DNA of 64,000 bases, taken from NCBI GenBank assembly GCA_026874595.1, contig CM049319.1:39317473-39381472 (forward strand), given 5' to 3'. Shown here one piece after another: positions 12,191 through 22,205 of this stretch. Numbering within the stretch: the first letter of the stretch is position 1; each line of letters opens with the position of its first letter. The translations under genes and the position numbers were made by a program. Under the pieces are notes generated by a model, which saw nothing but the letters and a program-made list of their open reading frames with translations, was not told the origin of the DNA and did no database searches. Source of the stretch: Sipunculus nudus (Eukaryota > Annelida > Sipuncula > Golfingiida > Sipunculidae).

Positions 12191-14970
12191 AACGGTATTT
12201 ATAATATTTATAATATAATCCACTGTTGTCGTTCAGTATTGTTTATTAAATTCCCCGGTCATTTTCAACGTAAATACTGACATCAACACTGAATCTCCTG
12301 CGATAAATATGCAAAAAACATAAAACTCTCAGATACTGTCAAAACCGGAAATGAACTATACATCATTATGCGAGTCGAGAGAATATCTTAATTTAGTCTT
12401 CTAAATCAAGATTAAAGAAACACCCATGCATAGTCCATGCAAAGAAGGCACGTTTCACCCCGCTTCGAATATACATCGACCAAATACCATGTTTTTTTTT
12501 TTACGACATAATTTTCGCAAAAATAATTTGTTTCATCATCTACGTCAAATTTTATTGAAAAAAAAAATTGACGCTTAATTTATTATATTGACATAACAAG
12601 AAAAGAGACATGGAATCATAAAAATAATTGAAATATATACTCAATCAGATATTTAAAAATTCCAGTTTACACCAAGGATAACATAAAAGTGGCTGTTTAT
12701 TTGCGCAAATGTGTACACAAACATATATACATATATGCATATTACTTACATATATACATACATACAAACTTTCACATTCTTAACTGGAAAGTTAAGATCA
12801 TGTTTTTATCTATGCATTTACATACATGTACATATACCTCTACAAGTATCATGACTCTGTTCAGATGATCTAGTCCATTTTGCCATAACATCAACTCCAT
12901 TTTATCAAAACATCAATTATTATAATAGGCACTGTCGGTTTTAAATTCATTGTTATACGTATTAAATTGTATTAATTATGTTTTCCGTCGCTCTTTGATT
13001 TTTTTCTATTTACCATGTCAGGCTGAGCTGCTTAAGACAGTTACATTCAGAACGTATGTCACTGAGAAAACCATTGACAAGAGCTACCTTTTTAGATAGT
13101 TTAGCTTGTAGTACAAAAAATTTCATCTTATCAACATAAGTTGATTTTTTTCTGGATATCTTTTCAGCTGGTTGGGAATGAGTATGATCAAATTTGTGTG
13201 ATATCATGTCTGTAGTTCTTGAGAGAAAATCACCATAGGCAATTTGTATATAACAAAATGTGTGCTTGTGTATCTTTTGTGCAATGATAGATTTATTATA
13301 TAACGACATGAAGAAAGCAAACGTAATTTTAATTAAGCTTGGAGGAATGATTTCTGGTCGATAGATCGAATAAAATAACAGAGCCCTTACTATACATTGA
13401 GTGTTAGTCATGAATATGAGACAGTCCTGGCGGGCATCAAGACAGGTACTGTGTTTGGATTATACATCGATCATATAACGTACTTGACTTTCGTCCGACG
13501 GTGTATTTAAATCTCGTTTCGCGCCGAAGGAAAAAAAATGGGATATGACTCCACCGCATCAATGGAAGCGGCACAAAGACAACATGACCAAGGTCCCCAG
13601 GAACTTTAGACGATCTTCGCTGAAAATTGAGTGAAAATATAACTTAATGCAATGATAACGCCTCAGCCCCAACACAAATAGCTCAGAGTTCCATTTTGCG
13701 ATGTCTTAATGGCTTAGCCATAAAGGGGAGCTACACTTTAACAATCGATGTCACACAGCGGAAGGATTGTTACCATGTCCAAGGGCTGACCAATTGATGG
13801 CGACATCGACTCATTTCAAGTGAGCTTTGATGTTGATACGATATGACAGCTGTACATTGTCTGTCCTCAAGAAGTCCAATTCAAGCCTCAACCAGCACCT
13901 CTCAATCTGCTTAATGCAGTCCTCAAATTAGCTCCCTTCCTTTAAACACATGGTATTACCTATTGTGTTTGACCGACTAGCTGCTGGACACGTGTAGTTA
14001 AGTAACGTCCAGTCTAGTGGTCACAGTTCTACTGGCCAAAGCCGGACTAATGGAACTTTTGTAGCAGTGTTTTTAGGCAGCCCGCGGCTTGTCGATTTCC
14101 AATGTAAGCGAGTCGGGAGGTTAATGCACATCCGTTCACGCACTTACTACGCTCCACGGCTCATGTATAGCGTCATGACATATATTTACTTTAGAGCGTG
14201 ATGCAAAGTGGACTTCCCATACCGCTCCCCGAATTGTTTGTGCTTTTTCCCGTGCCTGCAGAATATGAAAAAAGAAGAAACAGGTTTGATTTCATGAGCA
14301 AGAATAGTTGTATACGACTTCGGTTTGGCTTTCAATTTGTTCAGCCCTGATTTTGCCAACAGAAAGGCTTTGTAGACGGCCGACTGAAAGCCGAGTGTTG
14401 TGAATATGTCTGGCGCGGACCTGGTTTGTGACAGTCGATACTCGGCCGTGCTCATCACCCGAGAACCTCCACCTTTTTACGAGACGAGACGGGAGCTCGT
14501 GCTAAATCTACTTTATCCCCATCTCTCAGGACAGAACACAATGCCACACTAACATGGTTTGGCATGTATACTGGTCTCTCATTGAGTGTCATCCAGCAGC
14601 TCTGATAGCTGACTTGTGAAAAAATTACCAACATTAGTGTGACCATTAGGGTTTAGGAAAATAACATTTTGGATTTTATATTTTTCAAAGGATATTTTGT
14701 AAACTGTTGCTGACCCGGTTAATACATTATAAGATTAAAATGTCATTATTAATTTTTTTTTTGCCTTATGACTATGAACGTGGCTAGAAATAATCTAGGA
14801 GGCTCCATCATGATTTCATTATTTTGCCTCTGAGGCGCGGACAGTGATGAAACCGTGGACTTCCAGTACTGGAGTGCAACACTTGAACATTTTGTAAATT
14901 TGTCGCAAACAAACAACTAGCATCAGGCGAACAGAGTTGGACATTATGTAAATCAGTCGCAGACAAACAA
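12191..14970. other. Unique DNA, no supported gene
   Basis: The longest open frame outside repeats and transposons lies here on the minus strand (13010-13411, 133 codons). It has no motif I recognise, and its length is within what chance allows in sequence this AT-rich. Two further minus-strand frames abut with an ATGA overlap at 14455-14458 but also lack recognisable content. A two-copy repeat of about 60 bp (gtcgcaaacaaacaac and gtcgcagacaaacaac) lies near 14880-14970, just before the transposon cluster. Confidence 0.45.
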
Positions 14971-15032
14971 CAAGAAATTCGTATTGGACAGCTAAATGAG
15001 AAAAATATCGAATGCACTCAATATAGGCTTGG

Positions 15033-15035
<3 letters not shown>

Positions 15036-15106
<71 letters not shown>
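15036..15106. repeat. (AT)n microsatellite inside E1
   Basis: About 71 bp of alternating AT sits where E2 has only ccatatatatagaccc (near 17338-17353) and E3 has a similarly short tract. The run therefore grew from a short AT tract already present in the transposon. Confidence 0.95.
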
Positions 15107-15109
<3 letters not shown>

Positions 15110-15453
15110 CTATACACAAAAATGTCGAATATTTTTGGACTTGTAAATTGATTTTCTCATTAATTTTGTAATTAATTATAATTAATAATAAATTTTATCT
15201 CTGAGTGTACTGACTGTTTAATTGAAAATTATTTGGCCTTGTAGCTAGGTACTAGCTAAAGTCATTTGTTCACAGGTGACATATATTAAAACCACTGACT
15301 GGACGCAGATTCCCATTTCAACATGCGTTTAAAAATAATTGTGCAACCTGTTGTTTCAACAGAACAGATTCCATTGCAACTCCTGCAGTTCAAGTTAAAT
15401 TAAATTTTCAATTACTAGTTTAGTTTGATTTATATTTGATGATCTGTTTTTAT

Positions 15454-16352
15454 TGTTACGGAACCTAATATCAACAGATCACGTATGCGTGACGAACATA
15501 AACTTTGTCATTGAGATAAAAAAAATCAGATTCTGTAACACTAGGCAGCATGAAATGTCTAGGGAATCAATAAAGAAGTCAATGTTTTTTTGTTAACAAA
15601 TAATTATAATTTATTCTTAAAACAACCCTAACATTACAATACACTAAATCAAAACAATTACACATTAAAACAACAGTATAACAGCAAATCGATAGAAGTA
15701 TATAAATTAAGTGTACAGTACCTTGATACCACTACTGTCACAGCGACAGCAAGTCCTTTATAACGTACAACCCAGATGAACAGTTCACATAAATCTTCTC
15801 AGAGAATAACAGTCCAGTTCATTCACAAATCAATCCGTTGTTATCCCAAAATGAAGTTCTTGTTATAATCCTGAAAGCAAACTGAAGACTATATAAGATC
15901 CGTCACAAATTTAGAAGAAAACCTATAATTGCCGCACTTATCGGAAAAGGTCCACAACTGACTTACACGCTTCTGTGTCCGCTGGAATATTTTTCTCCTC
16001 CCTCTTTTCTCTAAAACACAGCCCCCTATATAAAACTTCTCACCCCAAGCCGAGAACTTTCGAATTCCCGAACAATCCAAAGAACCTAACATGATACACA
16101 GTACAGGAAACATCTAGAACAATGAAAATCGTGTTTCTACACACCAGGGTCCACCAGTGAGCAGGCCCGGCTCGGCCAGGCGAGAAAGCCCCAGATTAGC
16201 ATGACCGCTGTGTTTACATGTGGGCAGCAACCGGCCAGCTAGAACAAAGAACGCTGTAGCATAGCAACGCCAGGGCTTGAGCCAAACACGAATCAGAATG
16301 TCAGCAGCGCATAATAAAAGAGACATGTCAACAGCTCACAATAAAACAGACA
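15454..16352 (-). mobile_element. Probable solo LTR (Gypsy-like), minus orientation
   Basis: An 899-bp block interrupts the alignment of E1 with E2 and E3. On the minus strand it starts TGTCTG and ends CCGTAACA, the TG...CA ends expected of an LTR, with a GTAACA finish familiar from Gypsy-type LTRs. In the same orientation there is a TATA box (ttttatataggggg, about 16020-16033) and a downstream poly(A) signal (gaataaattata, about 15607-15618), in the correct U3-R order. No internal retrotransposon region is present, hence solo. I could not identify a clean target duplication (flanks tttat and tatgt), and some E1 sequence is missing at the insertion site, so the exact ends are uncertain. Confidence 0.6.
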
Positions 16353-17124
16353 TATGTAACGATATGCAAAACATTTAACTAAAAATAATACTTTTGTAAT
16401 AATAAAAATGACACATGAAAAAAGTTTTTGTTTCTTGATTATTTTTTTCTAAATTTATCGCAGAACATTTTGTTTTCGAGGAGGGGTTGATCATTGTAAC
16501 CATCCCCCCTCCCCTTTCAGAGAATAACTGTAATATATTGCAAATAATATATTAAGAATTAGAATTTACCATGTATCTTAACCTCGTTTAAAGTCTAAAT
16601 GTTTTTTTTCTCGATTGTAAATTAAAATAAGTGGCCTAGCGGCAATGGAAATCCCCTTTAATTAAAATATAACCCCCTCCAGGAAATATACATATTATAT
16701 AAAAAGAAATCGGATTTTAATAGAAAAATCTTTGGAGCAAAAAAGTTATAAATATCTGTTTAAATCAAATAAATTTGATTGAAATAAAAAAAAAATCCCT
16801 CTTTTTATATTTTTCTTTTATCACAGAATTTTAGAAGAGTGGACAAAGAAACAACATTTCTGTGTTGTACAGAATTATATATCAAATAGGTAACGTACAA
16901 ATGAACCAGTCTGGTTATAAATGTTCCAGTTCTTTTGTGTTGAAGGTGAAAAGAAGCCATTCTTGTCCGATGCGAACGACAAAAAATTGAACATGTTCGG
17001 ATAGTATCGTTCTAATTAGGTGTGTATGCACCAACAAAAAATAAAGGATTTTATTTTTTGGTTCGTACAGCAAATTTTCGTTCGGACGTAAAATTCGGTC
17101 GGACGCATCCGGAGTGAAACCGCC

Positions 17125-17127
17125 TTA
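17125..17127. other. TTA target-site duplication, left of E2
   Basis: TTA lies between the right end of E1 (ccgcc, ending 17124) and the left end of E2 (ggcg, from 17128). It is repeated at 18560-18562 right of E2. Confidence 0.6.
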
Positions 17128-18559
17128 GGCGTTTTCACACCGAATGCGTCCGAACGAATATGACACGAACGAATATTTCTGTCGTTCCGACTAAAATCCT
17201 GTCGCATCCGAAATTTCATTCACACCAAATCCGAACGATATTTTTGGTTTCCGACCGAGGAATTTTCGTCTCCGAAATTCGTAATGGACATATATATGAG
17301 CAATATATCGGATGCACTAAAATATAGGCTTTATGGCCATATATATAGACCCATACAAAAATGTCGAATATTTCTGAACGTGTAAATTGATTTTCTCATT
17401 AATTTTTAATTAACAATTATTAATAATAAAGTTTTTATCTCTGAGTGTACTGACTGTATAATTGAAAATAATATTTACCACTCACTCGACCAAAATTCCC
17501 ATTTCAACATGAATTTAAAAATAATTGCGCAACCTCTTGTTTCAAGAGAACGGATGCCACTGTAACTGCTGCATTTCAAGTTATATAAAAGTTTGAATCA
17601 CTAGTTAAGTTTGATTTATATTTCATTTTCAAATCTGCCAATATGATTTTGAACAGTCTGCGCACAGCTATGAAACTTCTGTTTAAATGCAAAACGTTGA
17701 ACTAAAAATAATACAATGATAATAATACAAATTACAAATAAAACAAGTTATTTTTCCATGATTTTCGTCTATATTTTCCGCGGATTATTTTATTGGTAAT
17801 GAACAGCAAGTCCTGGATAATGTCGCTAATTTGTGTTCATATCGCTTACACAGCTGACTTATATTCAGGGGCGTCAATATAGGGGGGGGGGGGTGCTAGG
17901 GGGGATGATCAATGTATTCATCCCTCCTCCCTTTCGGAGAATAACTTTAATATATTGCAAATAATATATTAAGAATTAGAATTTACCCTGAAAAATAACA
18001 TCTTAACCTGGTTTAAAAGTGTCCCCCATTGTAAATTAAAATACGTGGCCAAGCGGCGATTGAAATCCCTTTTGATACAAATATAACCCCCCCCCCCCCC
18101 AGTAAATTTACAGATTATATAAAAAGAAGTCTGATTTTAATGAAAAAAAAAACTTGGAGCTAAAAAAATGTTATAAATATCTGTTTAAATCAAATACATT
18201 TGATTGAAATAAAAATAATCCGTGTTTTTATATTTTATCACATAATTTTAAAATAGTGGACAAGGAAACAACACTTCTATGTTGTACAGTATTACAAATA
18301 TATCAAATAGGTAACGTACAAATGAACCAGTCTGGTTAAAAATATTCCAGCTCTTTTGTGTTGAAGGTGAAAAGAAGCCATTCTTGTCCGATGCGAACGA
18401 CAAAAAATAGAACATGTTCTATTTTTTTCGTTCGGATAGCATCGTTCGGATTAGGTGAGTATGCACCAACATAAAATAAAGTGTTTTATTTTTTCGTTCG
18501 TACAGCAAATTTTCGTTCGGACATAAAATTCGTTCGTACGCATCCGGTGTGAAACCGCC
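17128..18559 (+). mobile_element. E-family Harbinger-like element, complete copy E2
   Basis: This 1432-bp copy has both ends. The left reads ggcgttttcacaccgaatgc then gtccgaacgaat. The right, reverse-complemented, reads ggcggtttcacaccggatgc then gtacgaacgaat, giving 29 of 32 matches. It is flanked by TTA on both sides, the target preference of PIF/Harbinger elements. Subterminal regions contain repeated ccgaacga motifs in both orientations. The interior has no long open frame, so this is a non-autonomous element. Inside lies a caggggcgtcaatatagg motif at 17868-17885 followed by a G run, also present in E3, so it belongs to the element or an ancient insertion. The cggttt...cacacc ends resemble those of the T family next to it. 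Confidence 0.8.
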
Positions 18560-18562
18560 TTA

Positions 18563-19644
18563 ACAGTCTATTTACACGGTGCGATTTTTCCTTACGACTG
18601 TCGCATGTGATTATCGCATGCGATTTTGTGTCGCATACGACAGTCGGTTTACACTTCATCACTCGAGGGTTGGCTTGATAAAGGTGTTAATGTTTCAAGG
18701 ATGATATTGCAGGGCTATTTGTAAACAATTTTTTTTAAATGTTATGCAAACAACTTCGTGATACATAAAAAAAATAAAATGGGGATAAAACTACAAACCG
18801 TACAACAAATCTGACCTTGATTTAGCTTTAAGCTGAAAATTATTAACTCAAAATGATCTAATATACGGTAAAACCCCTTTCAAACGCCATCCGTTCACAC
18901 ACCTACCGCCACAAAATCTGAAGCCCTATGAACTTAATATTTATCTAGAACTTTATCGGTTCATAATCCGTCAGTAAAAAGGTTGTGATTGTTTCAATGT
19001 GTCACTTGTTTTTTTTTTCAGACCGCGATGCATGACATTCATGATATATACAATGAGTATATTGGTGTATAAAAGCATACCCTCATTATTTATCATCAAT
19101 TAACCTTATCCCAGTGATGTACCATCACCTATATACTGTCAATAAATTTAATCCTGTGATCCTGCTGTTGGGGAGAGAACGATGTTACACAGTATTTATT
19201 TATTTTTAGTTTGAATGATTCATAACTACCGTCAACTCCAATGTGTCTGCTACCCTTTTTCCTTTTTTGTGGTAGTCTTTGAAGTATACATCCAACAACA
19301 CTGGTTCATCTTTGACCAGGTCAATCAACATTATAGTTGATTCCTAATTTGCAAAAGACATGGTCCCGCTGACATTCACGTCCGGCAACAGTGTGGTATT
19401 CTGTAGCTCGGAGTACTTCAAGGTTGGTGTTAAGAAAAAGCACGTGACCTGCATTCACTTTCCTATTGGTCCGCTTGCCGAAATCGCATGAAAAAATCGC
19501 ATGAAATAAAGCAGCTGCGATGTGCATTCGACATCGCAAGCGAGTCGCATGTGACTGAAAATCGTGTCGAACGGTGCGATTTTGTCGCATACGACAGTCG
19601 CATGCGACAGTTGTAAGGAAAAATCGCACCGTGTATGATACAGT
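18563..19644 (-). mobile_element. T-family Harbinger-like element, copy T1 (about 1.08 kb)
   Basis: Inverted ends share tacacggtgcgatttttcct followed by tac(g/a)actgtcgcatg. The outermost 15 bp are less well matched and the exact right end is approximate. The left end follows directly after the TTA duplication of E2. Subterminal sequence is packed with tcgcatgcga-type palindromes, including the perfect gtcgcatgcgac at 19597-19608. On the minus strand it keeps a decayed exon resembling a MADF domain (19206-19343). The interior matches T2 in opposite orientation, but T2 lacks the MADF region. PIF/Harbinger elements commonly carry a Myb/SANT- or MADF-type accessory gene beside the transposase, which fits. 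No transposase remnant was found. Confidence 0.7.
19206..19343 (-). pseudogene. Decayed MADF-like exon within T1
   Basis: A 45-codon minus-strand frame begins directly after a possible 3' splice site (cttttgcaaattag then gaatca) and ends at a TAA. Residues 4-20 read IMLIDLVKDEPVLLDVY, followed by FKDYHKKGKR and then VADTLEL. The pattern LI-x-LV-K-x-x-P-V-L, then KDY, then K-K-R is the signature of the first half of a MADF domain, a Myb-related DNA-binding fold of about 80-85 residues. The tryptophan usually found after the KR-rich helix is replaced (TLEL), and the second half of the domain is absent, so it is a remnant. There is no start codon or upstream exon I can define. In PIF/Harbinger elements such proteins act with the transposase in DNA binding. 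A relic of a host MADF gene captured by the element is the alternative. Confidence 0.5.
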
Positions 19645-19665
19645 CAGCATTGGTCGTATGTACAC

Positions 19666-19918
19666 GTTAAAGTCGGTTTCACACTGGATGCGTCCAAACG
19701 ATTTTTCCTCCGAAAGAAAATTTGCTGTACGGACGATAAAATCCTTTATTTTATGTTGGTGCATACACCATCCGAACGATGCTATCCGAACGAAAAAAAA
19801 TATAAAGGCGGTTTCACACCGGATGCGTCAGAACGAATATGACTCGAACGAATATTTCTGTCGTTCCGACTGAAATCCTGTCGCATCCGAAATTTTCTTC
19901 GTTCGGACGTAAAATAAA
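19666..19918. mobile_element. Two E-family end fragments in series
   Basis: About 19669-19803 is an E right-end fragment in reverse orientation (tcggtttcacactggatgcg then ttgctgtacggacg and catccgaacgatgctatccg). From about 19804 to 19914 follows an E left-end fragment in forward orientation (ggcggtttcacaccggatgc, aacgaatatttctgtcgttc). It runs straight into E3. The arrangement of three E termini within 260 bp suggests abortive transposition or recombination between ends. Confidence 0.7.
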
Positions 19919-21421
19919 GGCGGTTTCACACCGGATGCGTCCGAACGAATTTTACGTCCGAACGAAAATTTGCTGAACGAACGAAAGATAAAATCCTTTA
20001 TTTTATGTTGATGCATACACACCTAATCCGAACGATGCTATCCGAACGATGCTATCCGAACGAAAAAAATAGAACATGTTCTATTTTTTGTCGTTCGCAT
20101 CGGACAAGAATGGCTTCTTTTCACCTTCAACACAAAAGAACTGGAACATTTATAACCAGACTGGTTCATTTGTGCGTTACCTATTTGATATATAATTCTG
20201 TACAACAAAGAAATGTTGTTTCCTTGTCCACTGTTCTAAAATTATGTATAAAAGAAAAATATAATAAGAGGGATTATTTTATTTCATTCAAATTTATTTG
20301 ATTTAAACAGATATTTGTAATTTTTTAGCTCCAATGATAATTCCAGTAAAATCAGAATTCTTTTTATATAAAATGTATATTTTCTAGGGGGAAATTATAT
20401 TTTAATCAAAGGGGATTTCAATCGACGCTTGGCCACTTATTTTAATTTACAATCGAGGACAAAACATTTAGACTTTTAAACCAGGTTAAGATATAATATT
20501 TCATGGTAAATTCTATTTCGTAATATATTATTTGCAATATATTACAGTTATTTTCTGAAAGTGGGGAGGGATGATTACAATCATCATCCCCACTAGCCCA
20601 CCCTCTCCCCCCTATACTGACGCCCCTGAATATAAGTTAGCTGCATAAGCAATATATATACAAATAAGCAACATTATCCAGGACTTGGTGTTCATTACCC
20701 AACCCCTCCCCCGAAAATAAATGTTCCCCGATAAATTTAGGGGAAAAAATCATGAAAAAATAACTTTTTTATGTGTCTTTTGTATTATTACAAAAGTAAT
20801 ATTTTTAATAAAACGTTTTGCATATAAACATATATTTCAAAGCTTTGGGCAGACTGTTCTTAATCATATTGGCAGATTTGAAAACCAAATATAAATCAAA
20901 CTAAACTAGTGATTCAAACTTTGATTTAACTTGAAGTGCAGAAGTTGCAATGGAATCTGTTCTGTTGAAACAACAGGTTGCACAATTATTTTTAAAGGCA
21001 TGTTGAAATGGGAATCTGGGTCCAGTCAGTGGTATAAATATATGTCACCTGTGAACTCTTTACTATAGCTGGTACTGAGCAAGGCCAAATAATTTTCAAT
21101 TATGCAGTCAGTACACTCCGAGATAAACTTAGTTATTTATTATTATTAATTACAAAATTAATGAGAAAATCAATTTACAAATTCAAAGATATTCGACATT
21201 TCTTATATATGGCAATAAAGCCTATATTGTAGTGCATCCGATATATTTTTCATATAGCTGTCCAATACGAATTTCTGAGACGAAAATTCCTCGGTCGGAA
21301 ACAATAAATGTCGTTCGGATCTGGTGGGAATGAAATTTCGGATGCGACAGGAATTTAGTCAGAACGACAGAAATATTCGTTCGTGTCATATTCGTTCGGA
21401 TGCATCCGGTGTGAAACCGCC
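19919..21421 (-). mobile_element. E-family Harbinger-like element, copy E3 (inverted)
   Basis: This 1503-bp copy is inverted relative to E2. It begins ggcggtttcacaccggatgc (19919) and ends ccggtgtgaaaccgcc (21421). It contains the reverse complement of the E2 interior, including gacgcccctgaatataag near 20621. The flanks are TAAA on the left and TTTA on the right, which are complementary rather than duplicated, so no TTA duplication can be claimed. It has no coding capacity beyond chance frames. A short tandem duplication (cgaacgatgctatc twice) occurs near 20031-20058. Confidence 0.8.
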
Positions 21422-21425
21422 TTTA

Positions 21426-22078
21426 GGCCAGTTTACAAGGTGCTATTTTTGCTTACGACTGTCGCAATATTGTATAACAGGTTTTCTCGCCAACATCAGG
21501 ATCACAGGACAAAGGTAAATTGATTATAAATAATAAAGGGTATGCTTTTTTACACCAATATACTCATTGTACATAAAGCGAATGCAATGCATAATGGTCT
21601 GAAAAAATAAAAACAAGTGACACATCGAACCAATAACCTTTATATTGACAGATAAAGAACTGACAAGGTTCTTGGTAAATATTAAGTAAATGGGGCTTCA
21701 AATTTAATGGCGGTAGGCGTGTGAACGAATGGAAGTTGAACGGGTTTTTACCGTATTTTAGAGCATTTTAAGTTAACAATTTTCAGCTTGTCAAGGGCAA
21801 ATTTCCTGTACGCTTTGTAGTGCCTTTCCATTTTATTTATTTTTTTTTATGAAATCACGAAATTGTAATGATAACCTTTATAAATCTACATAATCAAAAT
21901 AATAGCCACTTTTTTCACACGACTAGCGCGTCTTTTCGTCATGATTGCCTACCCCGAGATATGAAGTCGCATGCGACAGATCGCACCATGTTAAGCGACA
22001 GTCACATGCGACACAAAATCGCATGGGATGAAAGCATGCGACAGTCGTAAGGAAAAGATCGCACCGTGTAAACTGGCC
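21426..22078 (+). mobile_element. T-family Harbinger-like element, deletion derivative T2
   Basis: The 653-bp element starts ggccagtttacaaggtgcta and ends, reverse-complemented, ggccagtttacacggtgcga, with cttacgactgtcgca shared just inside both ends. It is flanked on both sides by TTTA (21422-21425 and 22079-22082). It is inverted relative to T1 and lacks the T1 segment that carries the MADF-like exon, so it is an internal-deletion derivative. The perfect palindrome gtcgcatgcgac is at 21966-21977. Confidence 0.75.
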
Positions 22079-22082
22079 TTTA

Positions 22083-22205
22083 CGTGTCACGGTGTTAGAA
22101 TTGGTTCGTAGGCACAACACGCACAACAAGAATTTGTCGCCACATGTCACGGTGTGAGGACTGGTCGTAGACACCATATGTGTCACCATGTCACATTCTG
22201 ACGTC
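22083..22205. repeat. Two-copy ~61-bp direct repeat
   Basis: cgtgtcacggtgttagaatt (22083) recurs as catgtcacggtgtgaggact (22144), with similar following sequence (ggttcgtaggcacaaca and ggtcgtagacaccata). It lies immediately right of T2. Confidence 0.65.

Larger units (their letters stand above)
14971..17124 (+). mobile_element. E-family Harbinger-like element, copy E1 (5'-truncated, split by an LTR)
   Basis: From agaaattcgtattggacagc onward the sequence matches the interior of E2 and, in reverse, E3. It continues to the shared right end (gtgaaaccgcc) at 17124. The left terminal inverted repeat is missing. Two changes mark this copy: an (AT)n expansion at 15036-15106 and an inserted LTR at 15454-16352. 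Relative to E3 it also lacks about 100 bp near 16488, where ggggttg and ggggatg motifs flank the missing part. No coding capacity is visible. Superfamily assignment rests on the better preserved E2. Confidence 0.8.

Noticed and set aside
13010-13411. 133-codon minus-strand open frame
   Set aside because: Longest frame outside repeats and transposons, but no recognisable domain, no splice or promoter context, and a length compatible with chance in AT-rich DNA of this size.
14186-14646. Two minus-strand frames overlapping by ATGA, resembling a bacterial gene pair
   Set aside because: No ribosome-binding context, no recognised domains and a eukaryotic background. The overlap is coincidental.
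19321-19764. 147-codon minus-strand open frame in the transposon cluster
   Set aside because: It runs through an E end fragment, across the T1 terminus and into T1 in a frame different from the MADF-like one. It is a chimera of inverted-repeat sequence.
17128-22078. The E-T-E-T cluster as one large palindrome or inverted duplication
   Set aside because: An inverted duplication would give E-T then inverted T then inverted E. The actual order is E2, T1, inverted E3, inverted T2, and the copies differ in internal deletions, so separate insertions fit better.
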